NCBI RefSeq assembly: GCF_015056685.1
Contig: NZ_SVFW01000012.1
Location: 17,628-81,627 of the forward strand
Direction of reading: 5' to 3'
DNA length: 64,000 bases
From: Butyrivibrio sp.
GTDB taxonomy: Bacteria; Bacillota; Clostridia; Lachnospirales; Lachnospiraceae
Of this stretch, positions 23,418-31,240 are shown one piece after another. A program made the translations under genes and the position numbers. The notes under the pieces were generated by a model, which was not told the origin of the DNA, searched no databases, and was given only the letters and a program-made list of their open reading frames with translations. Each line of letters begins with the position of its first letter. Position 1 is the stretch's first letter.

Positions 23418-24125
23418 TTAAACAGGTTTTTCAATTCTCTCATCATCTGAAAAGTCTATTTTATCTTTAATTGATGCTGGGAGATCTGAAACTGCTATTC
23501 CTTTCGTCACACATCCTACTACTTCCCTAAATCTCTTTTCTGAGCTATTCTTCACAAGCACAGCAATAACATTTGAGTAATCTGTTGCATAATCACCTAT
23601 TATCCCGTTCAGCATGGTTACAGGAACTGGAATCATACCTTTCTTCCTCTTATCAAAGCCAAGAACTCCTTTATTATTTCCCATAGCCATTTCAAACTGA
23701 TTGTTAATTGTTATCTTGTTATGAACTCCCATCCTGTACGCCTTAACACCTCTATACTCAAACAAAGACGGAAACACTTCTAATTTCGCTGATGCTGTTT
23801 TCTTACTCTCTTTATATGTAATGTGCTCTTTATCAATAGGCTTTTCTGCGTGATTAAGACATTCTTCATAGAAAGCCTCTGCATTAACGTAATTATTTAC
23901 CTTACATCCCACCAAATGGATAAAATTCTCCTTCTTACAATTGACAATGTAATACTTATACTCTGCATTTTCGGAGTTTTTTCTATAAATAAACATTACA
24001 TCTTTATCGCAGATTAGCGAGTACGCATTTGCTGATTTACACAGAAGTTCTTTTATTTCTTCATCAGACTTGATTCTTATGCTGTTATAATTCCAAGAAG
24101 TCGTCGTAATCCTTTTTTTGGCCAT
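23418..24125 (-). CDS. PBECR4-like (phage Barnase/EndoU/ColicinE5/RelE-type) nuclease-fold protein
   Basis: 235 residues. The stretch CKKENFIHLVGCKVNNYVNAEAFYEECL (about residues 63-90) matches the core of PBECR4 domains (FIHLTG, then FY..CL), often found in phage or toxin contexts. The C-terminal half (FRGVKAYRMGVHNKITINNQF-like strands, with ALG/GFDKRKKGMIPVPV) is also typical of that group. The start is after GGGGTAAGTA. A terminator hairpin sits 25 bp upstream of the ATG. Toxin activity is inferred only. Confidence 0.55.
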   Translation of the reverse strand: MAKKRITTTSWNYNSIRIKSDEEIKELLCKSANAYSLICDKDVMFIYRKNSENAEYKYYIVNCKKENFIHLVGCKVNNYVNAEAFYEECLNHAEKPIDKEHITYKESKKTASAKLEVFPSLFEYRGVKAYRMGVHNKITINNQFEMAMGNNKGVLGFDKRKKGMIPVPVTMLNGIIGDYATDYSNVIAVLVKNSSEKRFREVVGCVTKGIAVSDLPASIKDKIDFSDDERIEKPV

Positions 24126-24149
24126 TACTTACCCCAATTCAAAGCAAAA

Positions 24150-24182
24150 AGCCCGGTTGGTAATCCAATCGGACTTGACTTT
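24150..24182 (-). terminator. Hairpin with T run upstream of the PBECR4-like gene
   Basis: GTCCGATTGG and CCAACCGGGC pair on the minus strand, followed by TTTTTGC. It lies just before the gene start, so it can act as an attenuator or end an upstream transcript. Confidence 0.65.
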
Positions 24183-24189
24183 GCTCTAA

Positions 24190-24360
24190 TATTCTGATTT
24201 TATAGATGCCCGCCATCTTGCCTCGCGGCACGGATTAACCTATCCGTAAAGGTTTTGATGGTCTCCTGATAACGACACGCGCCACATTAAGCCATCTCGG
24301 AGTTCGAGTTTTTACACTGTCAGAACCAGTGGGAGAAGCTCCTTATCTCCATAAAGATGA
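24190..24360. other. GC-richer structured segment, possible IS200/IS605 right-end remnant or leader RNA
   Basis: About 170 bp holds several hairpins: CACGGAT/ATCCGT, CTCG/CGAG, CACTG/CAGTG, and CTTATCT/AGATGAG directly after GAGAAGCTC. The last arrangement recalls the right ends of IS200/IS605 elements. No tnpB remains. On the minus strand the same segment would be a structured leader before the terminator at 24150. Neither reading is proven. Confidence 0.35.
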
Positions 24361-24705
24361 GCACGCTCATCTGGCAATTAAAATATAACATGCAGGATTG
24401 TAAATATCAATATGACAATCATCATTTTATACATTTTTTACATCATTATCGTACAGCATTCCATTATTTAATACTCCTTATACTTGTTCCTCTTATTATC
24501 TCTCAATTAACATCCTTTCTCATCAAGATCATATCTTGCACGTAGTCTTCTGCTATTAACACATATTATGAAAGCAGTGGCATCATTTAAAAATCAAAGT
24601 CATTAAGAAAACCGAAGCGCCTTTATTCAAAGCTTCTACACAATAAAAATGGATGCTTCAAAAAACAGAAACATCCATTCGCAAATAGGAGTTTTAAGTT
24701 GTTGT
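24361..24705. other. Gene-free stretch with a macrodomain-gene scrap
   Basis: Most of this AT-rich stretch shows nothing. At 24521-24548, CTCATCAAGATCATATCTTG and eight further bases match the interior of the macrodomain gene at about 35055-35085 with one change, an orphan fragment. A GGATG/CATCC hairpin lies near 24650-24680. Confidence 0.5.
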
Positions 24706-24790
24706 TACCCTTTAACGGCGCCACTGACACCCTCTGAGTAATACTTCTGAGTACATAGGAATAGTGTTGCTAGCGCTATCTGAGCAAGCT
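24706..24790 (-). pseudogene. 3' remnant of a CUT1 sugar permease gene
   Basis: Read on the minus strand the frame gives IALATLFLCTQKYYSEGVSG followed by AVKG and a stop. This is the characteristic C-terminus of CUT1 inner-membrane permeases. Nothing upstream continues the gene. Confidence 0.7.
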
Positions 24791-24860
24791 CCCTTACATT
24801 ATTTCCATAACTATTCTAATATTGATAGTTATGGAAATTTAATCATCAAAGTGATATACA

Positions 24861-24895
24861 TAACTAGTGTTCCTAATTAACCTTATTTCACATTT
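24861..24895. repeat. Partial copy of the dispersed upstream repeat
   Basis: AACTAGTGTTCCTAATTAAC and the following 15 bases are the same as 54226-54260. It abuts the 3' end of the HD-domain gene. Confidence 0.65.
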
Positions 24896-25363
24896 CTACT
24901 TAGTCATTCCAAATTCCTTCATTAAACTGTCAAACCTTGCTTGCTCCTTTTCCTTGATTGGCTTGGAAAGGTCGTTCACACAATGATGGATTACATCCGC
25001 ATCCTTGAGTACTTCATCCATAGGACTGTCTACAGTCAGCTTATCATCATGGTGATATATTGCTGAGCAGATAATGTCTGTCTCCTCAGGTGTTGTCAGT
25101 TCAAGCTTTGTAAGGATCTTTTTGGCATAATCGGCACCAAGATGAGCATGGTCGTCATAAGAGCCGGTCTTATAAGCATGCATGTCATGAAGCATGGCAG
25201 CCATAGCCGCAAGCTCCGGATCCAGGCCTCTTTTCTTGGCAATCATCTGCGCAGCAAGCGATACACCATAAAGATGCGCTATTGCACTTGTCCTTTTATC
25301 CTCGTCTTCCATCTTGTTAAGCTTCTTATCAACATACTGTCTTAAGTCTTTTAATCTACTCAT
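24896..25363 (-). CDS. HD-domain phosphohydrolase
   Basis: 155 residues. The HD metal site is clear: AIAHLYGVSLAAQ (first His), AAMLHDMHAYKTG (HD), DDHAHLGADYA and AIYHHDDKLT, closing with LKDADVIHHCV. Small HD proteins hydrolyse nucleotides or other phosphoesters; the substrate is not evident. GGGGG seven bases before the ATG. It follows the deoxyribosyltransferase-like gene (25 bp), suggesting a nucleotide-related pair. Confidence 0.85.
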   Translation of the reverse strand: MSRLKDLRQYVDKKLNKMEDEDKRTSAIAHLYGVSLAAQMIAKKRGLDPELAAMAAMLHDMHAYKTGSYDDHAHLGADYAKKILTKLELTTPEETDIICSAIYHHDDKLTVDSPMDEVLKDADVIHHCVNDLSKPIKEKEQARFDSLMKEFGMTK

Positions 25364-25388
25364 AAAGCCCCCTTATCCTGTATATGAG

Positions 25389-25724
25389 TTATGGTTCTTC
25401 CAGGTATCTGACCTCTTTACCGTGTGCTATCGCGTATTCAATCTCACTCTTAGTGCTAGTTCCCACATAGCCTCCAACGTTGATTACATATATGGAATCT
25501 GCCATATCGATTTTCCTCTTGTGCATGTCATCTAGCATCTCTTTTGTCTTAGTAAGCGTTCCCTCGTCCATGTTTTCCCAGACTTCCTGATCTCCGGAAT
25601 GACCAAACAAGCCTACGCTGATGACAATGTTGCCTTCAAGAGTAAGCCTCTTCTGTGCTTCCATGAACTGATCTTTAAACCTAGTGCTTCCGCACAATGT
25701 TATTACCGGATATTTCCCCTGCAT
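25389..25724 (-). CDS. Nucleoside 2-deoxyribosyltransferase-like protein
   Basis: 111 residues from MQGKYPVITLCGSTRFKDQF, with GGAGGAAAATGAC directly ahead. The Rossmann-like fold shows ITLCGSTRFKDQFMEAQKRL, DMADSIYVINVGGYVGTSTKSEIEYA (Asp and Ser/Glu of the family pocket) and GKEVRYL. The family cleaves or transfers nucleoside glycosidic bonds. A 5' fragment of a close paralogue lies at 9438-9548. It starts 14 bp after the EamA gene stop. Confidence 0.8.
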   Translation of the reverse strand: MQGKYPVITLCGSTRFKDQFMEAQKRLTLEGNIVISVGLFGHSGDQEVWENMDEGTLTKTKEMLDDMHKRKIDMADSIYVINVGGYVGTSTKSEIEYAIAHGKEVRYLEEP

Positions 25725-25738
25725 GTCATTTTCCTCCA

Positions 25739-26152
25739 TCAAATTACCATTATCAGTGTCCCTGCTCCAATAAGCACACATCCGATCAAAGACTTCGCCG
25801 TAAACTCCTCATGTAAAAAGACAAATGCCAGCACCAGCGTGATTACTACACTCAGCTTATCAATAGGCACTACTTTTGAAGCTTCACCCATCTGCAGCGC
25901 TTTGTAATAACACAGCCATGACGCTCCTGTAGCAAGTCCTGACAGAATCAAAAAGATCCAGCTCTTTCTACTGATCGAACTTATACCGCCCTGAGCACTT
26001 GTAATAAACACCATAACCCAGGCCATTACCACCACAACACAGGTCCTTATCGCTGTAGCCAGATTAGAATCAACTCCCTCAATGCCGACCTTGGCAAGTA
26101 TTGATGTCAGTGCAGCAAACACTGCTGATAGAATTGCAAACAAAAACCACAT
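25739..26152 (-). CDS. Half-size EamA (DMT) family transporter
   Basis: 137 residues with five predicted helices, one EamA repeat instead of two: FAILSAVFAALTSILAKVGIEGV at the start, then SWIFLILSGLATGASWLCYYKALQ and PIDKLSVVITLVLAFVFLHEEFTAKSLIGCVLIGAGTLIMV. Such half-size proteins work as dimers. Substrate unknown. It precedes the deoxyribosyltransferase-like gene and is probably co-transcribed with it. Confidence 0.88.
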   Translation of the reverse strand: MWFLFAILSAVFAALTSILAKVGIEGVDSNLATAIRTCVVVVMAWVMVFITSAQGGISSISRKSWIFLILSGLATGASWLCYYKALQMGEASKVVPIDKLSVVITLVLAFVFLHEEFTAKSLIGCVLIGAGTLIMVI

Positions 26153-26173
26153 ATCATTTATCCCCCGCTAACA

Positions 26174-26318
26174 TTACTCTGTAATCTCTATCTGATTTCC
26201 TTCAATTGCAACGATGCAGCTTTCATAATATCCATCGCCAGTTGTCCTTGGACCACTGACCACTTCAAAGCCATCATTCTTAAGACGATCAGTCAGCTCA
26301 TCAACTTTTTCAGATCCC
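26174..26318 (-). pseudogene. 3' remnant of a VOC/glyoxalase-family gene
   Basis: Minus-strand frame reads KVDELTDRLKNDGFEVVSGP, then RTTGDGYYESCIVAIEGNQI and EITE with a stop. This is the last 45 or so residues of a VOC-fold protein. The upstream part is missing and replaced by the YdcF-like gene, whose last codons run into the remnant in another frame. Confidence 0.65.
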
Positions 26319-27039
26319 TAAAAATCCCAAAGCATTCTCTGACCATATTATTTGGAAGATACCAAGGAACTGTATACGCTGCTATTCCGTAAACCTCGTT
26401 ATCTGTAAGCTTCCTCGCTAAATGCACTCCCCTGAACACATGAAAATTATTGGTCACAACACCAATCGTCAGACCATCCCTATCACCTATTATTTCAAGA
26501 GAATTGGCTATATTCTGAACTGTATCAACTGCATTCGTTTCAGCTATGATTCTGTTTTCCACAATTCCTTTTGAGACTAGATACTCTTTTCCACCTTCTC
26601 CTTCACTTACTGATTCGTTATTCCCTTTAGCTCCGGAAACAATACATACTGTATCCGGATTCTGTATGAGATAATCATAAGCAGCATCAAGCCTGTATTT
26701 AAAAATAATGCTCGGTCCACTATTCCTCATCTGTGCGCCAAGCACAACTATGTAATCAAGGTCATCCTGTCCCTTATCATTAAAATGACTTATCATCGCA
26801 ATTATGCATAGCATAAAAGCCACCATAATAGCCGCTATGCAAACATTCACTATCCTTCGCACTAGTATCGGAACCCTTTTCCATCTATCTTTCCCGGAGA
26901 ACCAGAATATTGTTCCAAAAAACAATGCTCCAATAAGCCATATCACAAAAGAAAAAGTTCCGCTTCCCACAAAATAGATACTCCCAGAATACAATAGACA
27001 TATTCCAATTAGTAACAACCATATCAATCTTTTCTTCAT
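26293..27039 (-). CDS. YdcF/SanA family (DUF218) membrane protein
   Basis: 248 residues. Two to three N-terminal helices are followed by the DUF218 core: DYIVVLGAQMRNSGPSIIFKYRLDAAYDYL, IVSGAKGNNE, EGGKEYLVSKGI, NRIIAETNAVDTVQNIANS and IGVVTNNFHVFRGVHLAR. DUF218 proteins are linked to envelope processes; the enzyme activity is unsettled. The C-terminus (after about residue 238) reads through the VOC remnant in a different frame, so the native last residues may have been replaced. It begins 17 bp after the sce7726-like gene. Confidence 0.85.
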   Translation of the reverse strand: MKKRLIWLLLIGICLLYSGSIYFVGSGTFSFVIWLIGALFFGTIFWFSGKDRWKRVPILVRRIVNVCIAAIMVAFMLCIIAMISHFNDKGQDDLDYIVVLGAQMRNSGPSIIFKYRLDAAYDYLIQNPDTVCIVSGAKGNNESVSEGEGGKEYLVSKGIVENRIIAETNAVDTVQNIANSLEIIGDRDGLTIGVVTNNFHVFRGVHLARKLTDNEVYGIAAYTVPWYLPNNMVRECFGIFRDLKKLMS

Positions 27040-27056
27040 ATCTCAATAACATATCC

Positions 27057-27659
27057 TCAGCTACGATTCTTTCTATAGGTCTCAATTTCTTCCGCTATTG
27101 TGTTATAGTCTCTCTCAAACAATTCCTCATATGCCTGCTTCCACAGGATTTCACCGGGAACTTTTTCAATGAGCTTTTCCTGAACGAACAGCTTACTCTT
27201 TTCTTTATATTTGGGAAGATCATTTCTCTCTAAAAGATGATTTAACTCAGTCCTCCACAGAATGGAGATTTTCCTCTTATCCTTGACTCTGGGATTTTCC
27301 TCTGCTTGTCTCATCACATAAAAGTCAGGCGCACCGCTCTCGTCAGCTTCAACAGTGATAATCCCCCACCAGTCAGGTACATGTTCCTTTACATGAGCTG
27401 CGTGTGATGAACCAACAACAATAATGTTACGATCATAGTACCAGTTGTAGTTCTTGACTTGTTTCTCAAGCCTGGCATATGTATCAGCATCGCTTTTGAT
27501 CTCTATGCCGTACAGAAAATCCGGTGTAATCATGACGACGTCTGCTCTGGCACTGCCGGTTCTTTTCTCCTCAAGAATCCTCACTTTTCCAAATGAGTCT
27601 TCCAGAAAATCAAACAATGGTTCCCGGATATCCTTATCATAAAAAATGTCCTTACTCAT
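27057..27659 (-). CDS. sce7726-family protein (PD-(D/E)XK nuclease-like)
   Basis: 200 residues. The core SARADVVMITPDFLYGIEIKSDADTYARLEKQVKNYNWYYDRNIIV shows a D...ExK arrangement (Asp about 40, EIK about 53-55) typical of PD-(D/E)XK folds and of the sce7726 group. Function in cells is unknown; a nuclease or DNA-binding role is inferred. AAGGAC is five bases upstream of the ATG, which sits nine bases after the rhodanese gene. Confidence 0.75.
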   Translation of the reverse strand: MSKDIFYDKDIREPLFDFLEDSFGKVRILEEKRTGSARADVVMITPDFLYGIEIKSDADTYARLEKQVKNYNWYYDRNIIVVGSSHAAHVKEHVPDWWGIITVEADESGAPDFYVMRQAEENPRVKDKRKISILWRTELNHLLERNDLPKYKEKSKLFVQEKLIEKVPGEILWKQAYEELFERDYNTIAEEIETYRKNRS

Positions 27660-27668
27660 CTATAGTCC

Positions 27669-28472
27669 TTACTTTATCTCTAAAACAACATCACCATTAC
27701 CAAGAAGCTGTGTCAGCTCTTCCTCAGATAGATCAATATGCCCAAGCTTAGTATATGCCCAGGAATTTGAACCATAGAAAACCACAATCTGATTTCCTGA
27801 ATAAAGCACGATATCCCCAAACTCTGTTGTGATCTGCTTATCATCCCGGCTTATGCTCTGACCTATTGGTCCAACCTGCTCAAAGCCGCCATACATTGAC
27901 ATGTTTACTTTGAGAGGGCAGATTTCCTTCAGCTCATTTACCGAGGCATTATCCTCCCATGTAACCGGCATTTCTTTTCCATCAATAGAAAGTGTCATAG
28001 CTGTCTCTTTTGCCTCCTCTGTAACAACCTCTCCCATCCAGTCGATGATTCCACCAAACTCAAAGACATTGATATATCCCATATCAAAAAGTTTCTGTGC
28101 TGCCTCTTTGCTGCGCCTTCCACTCCTGCAATAAACAAGAATTATCTGTTCAAGATCAGGAAGTTCCGATGGCATAGAATCAGTAATGCTTTCATTAGGG
28201 ATACATATAGCTCCTGGAATGTGCCCTTCATCATACTCATCCTGGCGCCTGACATCCACAATCACATGGCCATCATTAAGATCCATCATCAGCTTTGCTG
28301 TTTCCTGATCAATCTGCGTGTAACTGTCTTTTTCGTTCTTGGACGCAAGAAAAACAGATGTCGGTCCATCAGCCCTACCGATAATTGTTACATCCGATTC
28401 AGTTTTAGATCCACAGCCCGTCAATACCATTGCTAGCGTAAGCATCCCCAGGGTTAAATATCTTCTTTTCAC
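27669..28472 (-). CDS. Rhodanese-domain lipoprotein with a C-terminal cyclophilin-like domain
   Basis: 267 residues. Signal LTLAMVLTGCGSK carries the lipobox. Next comes VTIIGRADGPTSVFLASK, close to a conserved Na+-pump decarboxylase (OadB) motif. The rhodanese domain (residues about 50-150) has VDVRRQDEYDEGHIPGAI and the active-site loop YCRSGRRS with Cys. The rest (DGKEMPVTWEDNASVNELKEI) resembles a cyclophilin-like fold. It should handle sulfur transfer outside the cell. Translation starts at GTG, nine bases after GGAG. Confidence 0.8.
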   Translation of the reverse strand: MKRRYLTLGMLTLAMVLTGCGSKTESDVTIIGRADGPTSVFLASKNEKDSYTQIDQETAKLMMDLNDGHVIVDVRRQDEYDEGHIPGAICIPNESITDSMPSELPDLEQIILVYCRSGRRSKEAAQKLFDMGYINVFEFGGIIDWMGEVVTEEAKETAMTLSIDGKEMPVTWEDNASVNELKEICPLKVNMSMYGGFEQVGPIGQSISRDDKQITTEFGDIVLYSGNQIVVFYGSNSWAYTKLGHIDLSEEELTQLLGNGDVVLEIK

Positions 28473-28591
28473 TTAATGGTCTCCTCAGTCATTACCCCAT
28501 AAAATCAATACTTTCTTCATATACTTTTAACTCCCCTAATTATATGCAAAAAAGTACTTCGACGCTATATGAGACGGCTAGTTTAATCCAT

Positions 28592-28625
28592 CAAAAAAGA
28601 GTGTAGTTAACGTGAGCTACACCCT
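28592..28625 (-). terminator. Terminator after the ParE/RelE-type toxin gene
   Basis: GTGTAG and CTACAC form a stem followed by TTTTTT on the minus strand, 25 bp past the toxin stop codon. Confidence 0.75.
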
Positions 28626-28648
28626 TTATAAATCAAAAACATCTATAT

Positions 28649-28930
28649 TTATTCTTCATTCATAGGTTTTATAACGAGACTAATGTACGCACTCCTATTA
28701 TATAAGACTCTTCCCACTTCAATGCGACCAGCCCTGATTCTATAAAAAGCGCTGTACTTCTTGTGGGTAACATAATAAATACCGGTAAAAATATCATCGT
28801 AATACAGGCGTTCACCAGTTTTAGGCCGTTTACTGACATTCTTTAGCTTTTTTCTTAAATCGGCAATATACTTATCAGCAATGTCAAAATCAGCTAAAGC
28901 TATCGGCGAGTAAACTATTTCATAATCCAT
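28649..28930 (-). CDS. Type II toxin of the ParE/RelE superfamily, short form
   Basis: 93 residues: DYEIVYSPIALADFDIADKYIADL at the start and GIYYVTHKKYSAFYRIRAGRIEVGRVLYNRSAY at the end match ParE/RelE strands. Between them, only about 10 residues (KKLKNVSKRPKTGERL) stand where longer helices are usual, so the protein looks shortened in the middle helix. It begins one base after the antitoxin stop. Activity as a gyrase inhibitor or ribosome-dependent nuclease cannot be told apart here. Confidence 0.75.
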   Translation of the reverse strand: MDYEIVYSPIALADFDIADKYIADLRKKLKNVSKRPKTGERLYYDDIFTGIYYVTHKKYSAFYRIRAGRIEVGRVLYNRSAYISLVIKPMNEE

Positions 28931-28931
28931 C

Positions 28932-29207
28932 TCAGCCTTCTAGCCTCCTACGCCTGTTTTTAAAATGTTCAGCGACCTCATCGTCTCTAATCCATCCTTC
29001 CTCTTCTCCAGAAGCGAATCCCGCATTGAGTTCACTGACGAGTTTAACTATAGCCCTTGCTTTGTCAAAAATTTCGTCATCCTCTATACTATGTATGCTA
29101 TACTCGCCTCGACCATTTTTAGTCAGGTAAACCGGTTTACCCGCTTCCACTTTATCCAAGACCTGTCCATAATTGCGTAATTCAGAAATAGGTGCAATTG
29201 TTGGCAT
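28932..29207 (-). CDS. Phd/YefM family antitoxin
   Basis: 91 residues. APISELRNYGQVLDKVEAGKPVYLTKNGRGEYSI is the DNA-binding Phd fold, here slightly divergent at the start. The long acidic C-terminus (EEEGWIRDDEVAEHFKNRRR) is the toxin-binding tail. GGAGG precedes the ATG. It is first in the pair, as is usual for autoregulated modules. Confidence 0.85.
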   Translation of the reverse strand: MPTIAPISELRNYGQVLDKVEAGKPVYLTKNGRGEYSIHSIEDDEIFDKARAIVKLVSELNAGFASGEEEGWIRDDEVAEHFKNRRRRLEG

Positions 29208-29296
29208 AATATCACCTCCGTTTCTTAACTTTATTATAATTATTCCAGGTCACTTTTTCAGCAAATTATTCGAAAAATACTTCGAAGAATTCAAGG

Positions 29297-29330
29297 CCAA
29301 AAAAGAGCCGCAACGTTACAGTTCCGTTGC
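29297..29330 (-). terminator. Terminator after the AbiEii-like gene
   Basis: GCAACG and CGTTGC form a stem followed by a T run on the minus strand. The surrounding 29208-29449 holds a further weak frame ending RAYADIIGRTATEL, probably a remnant, and a GCGTATA/TATACGTC hairpin near 29390. Confidence 0.55.
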
Positions 29331-29449
29331 AGTTCTCCCAATAATATCTGCATAGGCTCTCTCATCATCAGGCAAAAGAAAAGACGTATAAACCACCGGT
29401 CTATACGCCCTCATGACTATTAGTTATCTTTTGAATATATATCTTACGA

Positions 29450-30358
29450 TTATTTTTTATATTTAAAAATATCCATATCCGCTATTTGTGCAATTCCCTT
29501 GGAAATGGCTTCTTCATAGCTTACATCTTCATACAGAAGTTTCTTTGTAATATTGTTATAGTCAGATTCGTAAAAACGACTGCTAATGATTTCCTTAAGC
29601 ATCGCAGGAATATCGTGTTCCGGCTGCGCTGCCGGATTGTTCTTTGACTGCATCCTGTCATCACGGACATCATCAATTAAAGCATCCAACTCCGGTGTTA
29701 TCTTAATTTCCGGCAAGAGCTTTGCTATATCATACAAATGCCTTGAGTCTCTGTCCTGCATATCCTGCAGGCGATAATCACATATAGCAAATACCTTATC
29801 GATAAACGTACGCTCCAGAGATTGAACCTGCATATTTACTAAAGCTTCCTCAAAAGGAATCGGTAGTTTAACTCCACGTTTTTCACAAAACTTTCCAACA
29901 AAGCTTCCAACTGCATGAGTCTCGACAGGATATACTTCCTGATAAAAACTCGTTTCAACTATAAGTTCAAGCGGAATATCGCTAAAAAGCGATTCATACA
30001 TAAAGATATATTTGTTGTAGCTGTGCCGGGACTGGATATCATCCGCGTTTGACAGTACGAGCCCTAATTCTTCTGAAGAAGAGCAAATAAGCTTCTTCGT
30101 CTTTTTCTTCTCCGACTCTGTAGGCTTTCTGTTCATAGACAAATCTATATCTTCCGAAAATCTGTCTATCAGTCCATATGCCTTGGACAACGAAGTACCG
30201 CCTTTAAATACAAATGGTAACTCACTCTTTGAAAGTTTGAAAAGAATCATGGACTGAATCGTATCCTTTTCAATCATCTGTGTTTGACGGTGTTCTTCTG
30301 CAGCAACGGTTTCAATGATTTCCGTCCACTCCTCTTTATACTCTTTATACCAACTCAC
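29450..30358 (-). CDS. AbiEii/AbiGii-type nucleotidyltransferase toxin
   Basis: 302 residues. The nucleotidyltransferase motif FVFKGGTSLSKAYGLIDRFSEDIDLSM (about 49-75) has GGTSL and DxDL, and later ERTFIDKVFAICDYRL and HLYDIAKLLPE are typical of AbiEii toxins, which transfer nucleotides to tRNA or other acceptors. It starts at GTG, eight bases after GGAGG, inside the last codons of the preceding gene, a 14-bp overlap. Together they form an AbiE-type abortive-infection pair. Confidence 0.88.
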   Translation of the reverse strand: MSWYKEYKEEWTEIIETVAAEEHRQTQMIEKDTIQSMILFKLSKSELPFVFKGGTSLSKAYGLIDRFSEDIDLSMNRKPTESEKKKTKKLICSSSEELGLVLSNADDIQSRHSYNKYIFMYESLFSDIPLELIVETSFYQEVYPVETHAVGSFVGKFCEKRGVKLPIPFEEALVNMQVQSLERTFIDKVFAICDYRLQDMQDRDSRHLYDIAKLLPEIKITPELDALIDDVRDDRMQSKNNPAAQPEHDIPAMLKEIISSRFYESDYNNITKKLLYEDVSYEEAISKGIAQIADMDIFKYKK

Positions 30359-30971
30359 CCATCAAACCTCCATCATAAATATTTCTGTATACACGATCCG
30401 GATACAATGGCAGATATTTCTTGACAATGGAAAAATCAATTCCAACCGTTTCAACGTATTTTTTAAGCTTATTCACTAGCTCCGCACCACTGATCTCACT
30501 ATATTTGTCGATCACCGACATTAAATCCAAAAATTGCAGTGCCGTTTTATTTTCCTCGTTAATATCTGCAACCGGTTTATAGACAACAATTGTGTTTCCA
30601 TCAATTTCCTGCTTTCGTTGCTTCGTGCTAGCCTCATTACTGCATACCTCATAACAAGCCGGATTCTGTGTTGTAAAGCCATATTTATTAGCCATCTGAA
30701 GCCCTGTAATGTAGCCGGATGCTTTTCCATCAGTCTCTAAATACTTCTTTTCTATATATTTATCAACCGATATTTTACCCTTTGTTCCAAGTATCGTAAT
30801 ATAGGAAAGATAATAGACGCCATTATACAGACGTTCCAGTTTCCCTTCGTCTACAAGCTTTTTCATCTCCTGCCTAAGATAATCTTTGGATTCTCCGGGG
30901 AGTTCACTTAAAAATATGGGTTCGCCATTTTTAAAATTTTCAATTATATAATCATATACCAATCTGCTCAC
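30345..30971 (-). CDS. AbiEi-type antitoxin (DUF6088)
   Basis: 208 residues. The N-terminal winged helix shows FLSELPGESKDYLRQEMKKLVDEGKLERLYNGVYYL, followed by SGYITGLQMANKYGFTTQNPACYEV. This is the DUF6088/AbiEi form found upstream of AbiEii. The open frame begins at GTG; a TTG three codons later has better spacing from GAGGTG, so the start is uncertain. It likely represses the operon and neutralises the downstream transferase. Confidence 0.85.
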   Translation of the reverse strand: MSRLVYDYIIENFKNGEPIFLSELPGESKDYLRQEMKKLVDEGKLERLYNGVYYLSYITILGTKGKISVDKYIEKKYLETDGKASGYITGLQMANKYGFTTQNPACYEVCSNEASTKQRKQEIDGNTIVVYKPVADINEENKTALQFLDLMSVIDKYSEISGAELVNKLKKYVETVGIDFSIVKKYLPLYPDRVYRNIYDGGLMGELV

Positions 30972-31028
30972 CTCACATTCTTGAAATTATCCATTTCACT
31001 TTTATAATATGCTCAATACTGAATTATA

Positions 31029-31133
31029 TCAAGTAAAATATTTGTTAATTGCAGATGCAGAATAAGTCTTCCCTTCAGGATCGCACTTTTTGCGATTCTC
31101 TTTAGCTTTCCTAAGCAATTCTGCCTCATTCAT
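31029..31133 (-). CDS. Possible 34-residue protein or gene tail
   Basis: The frame MNEAELLRKAKENRKKCDPE then GKTYSASAINKYFT has natural-looking composition and AAGGTG upstream. It may be the tail of a longer gene whose start is lost. It lies in the 269-bp gap 30972-31240. Confidence 0.3.
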   Translation of the reverse strand: MNEAELLRKAKENRKKCDPEGKTYSASAINKYFT

Positions 31134-31240
31134 CAATGCACCTTCTTCAATGCTCTTTTTTTACTGATTGCTTTAAGGTTCCTTTTGCCTCAGAAATGCG
31201 CATCAGATTCCTTGACTCTTTTCTTTTCCAAGTCCTCTTT

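Noticed and set aside
24190..24360. tRNA or T-box leader
   Set aside because: No T-loop GGTTCGAATCC pattern, cloverleaf or T-box AGGGTGG sequence could be found.
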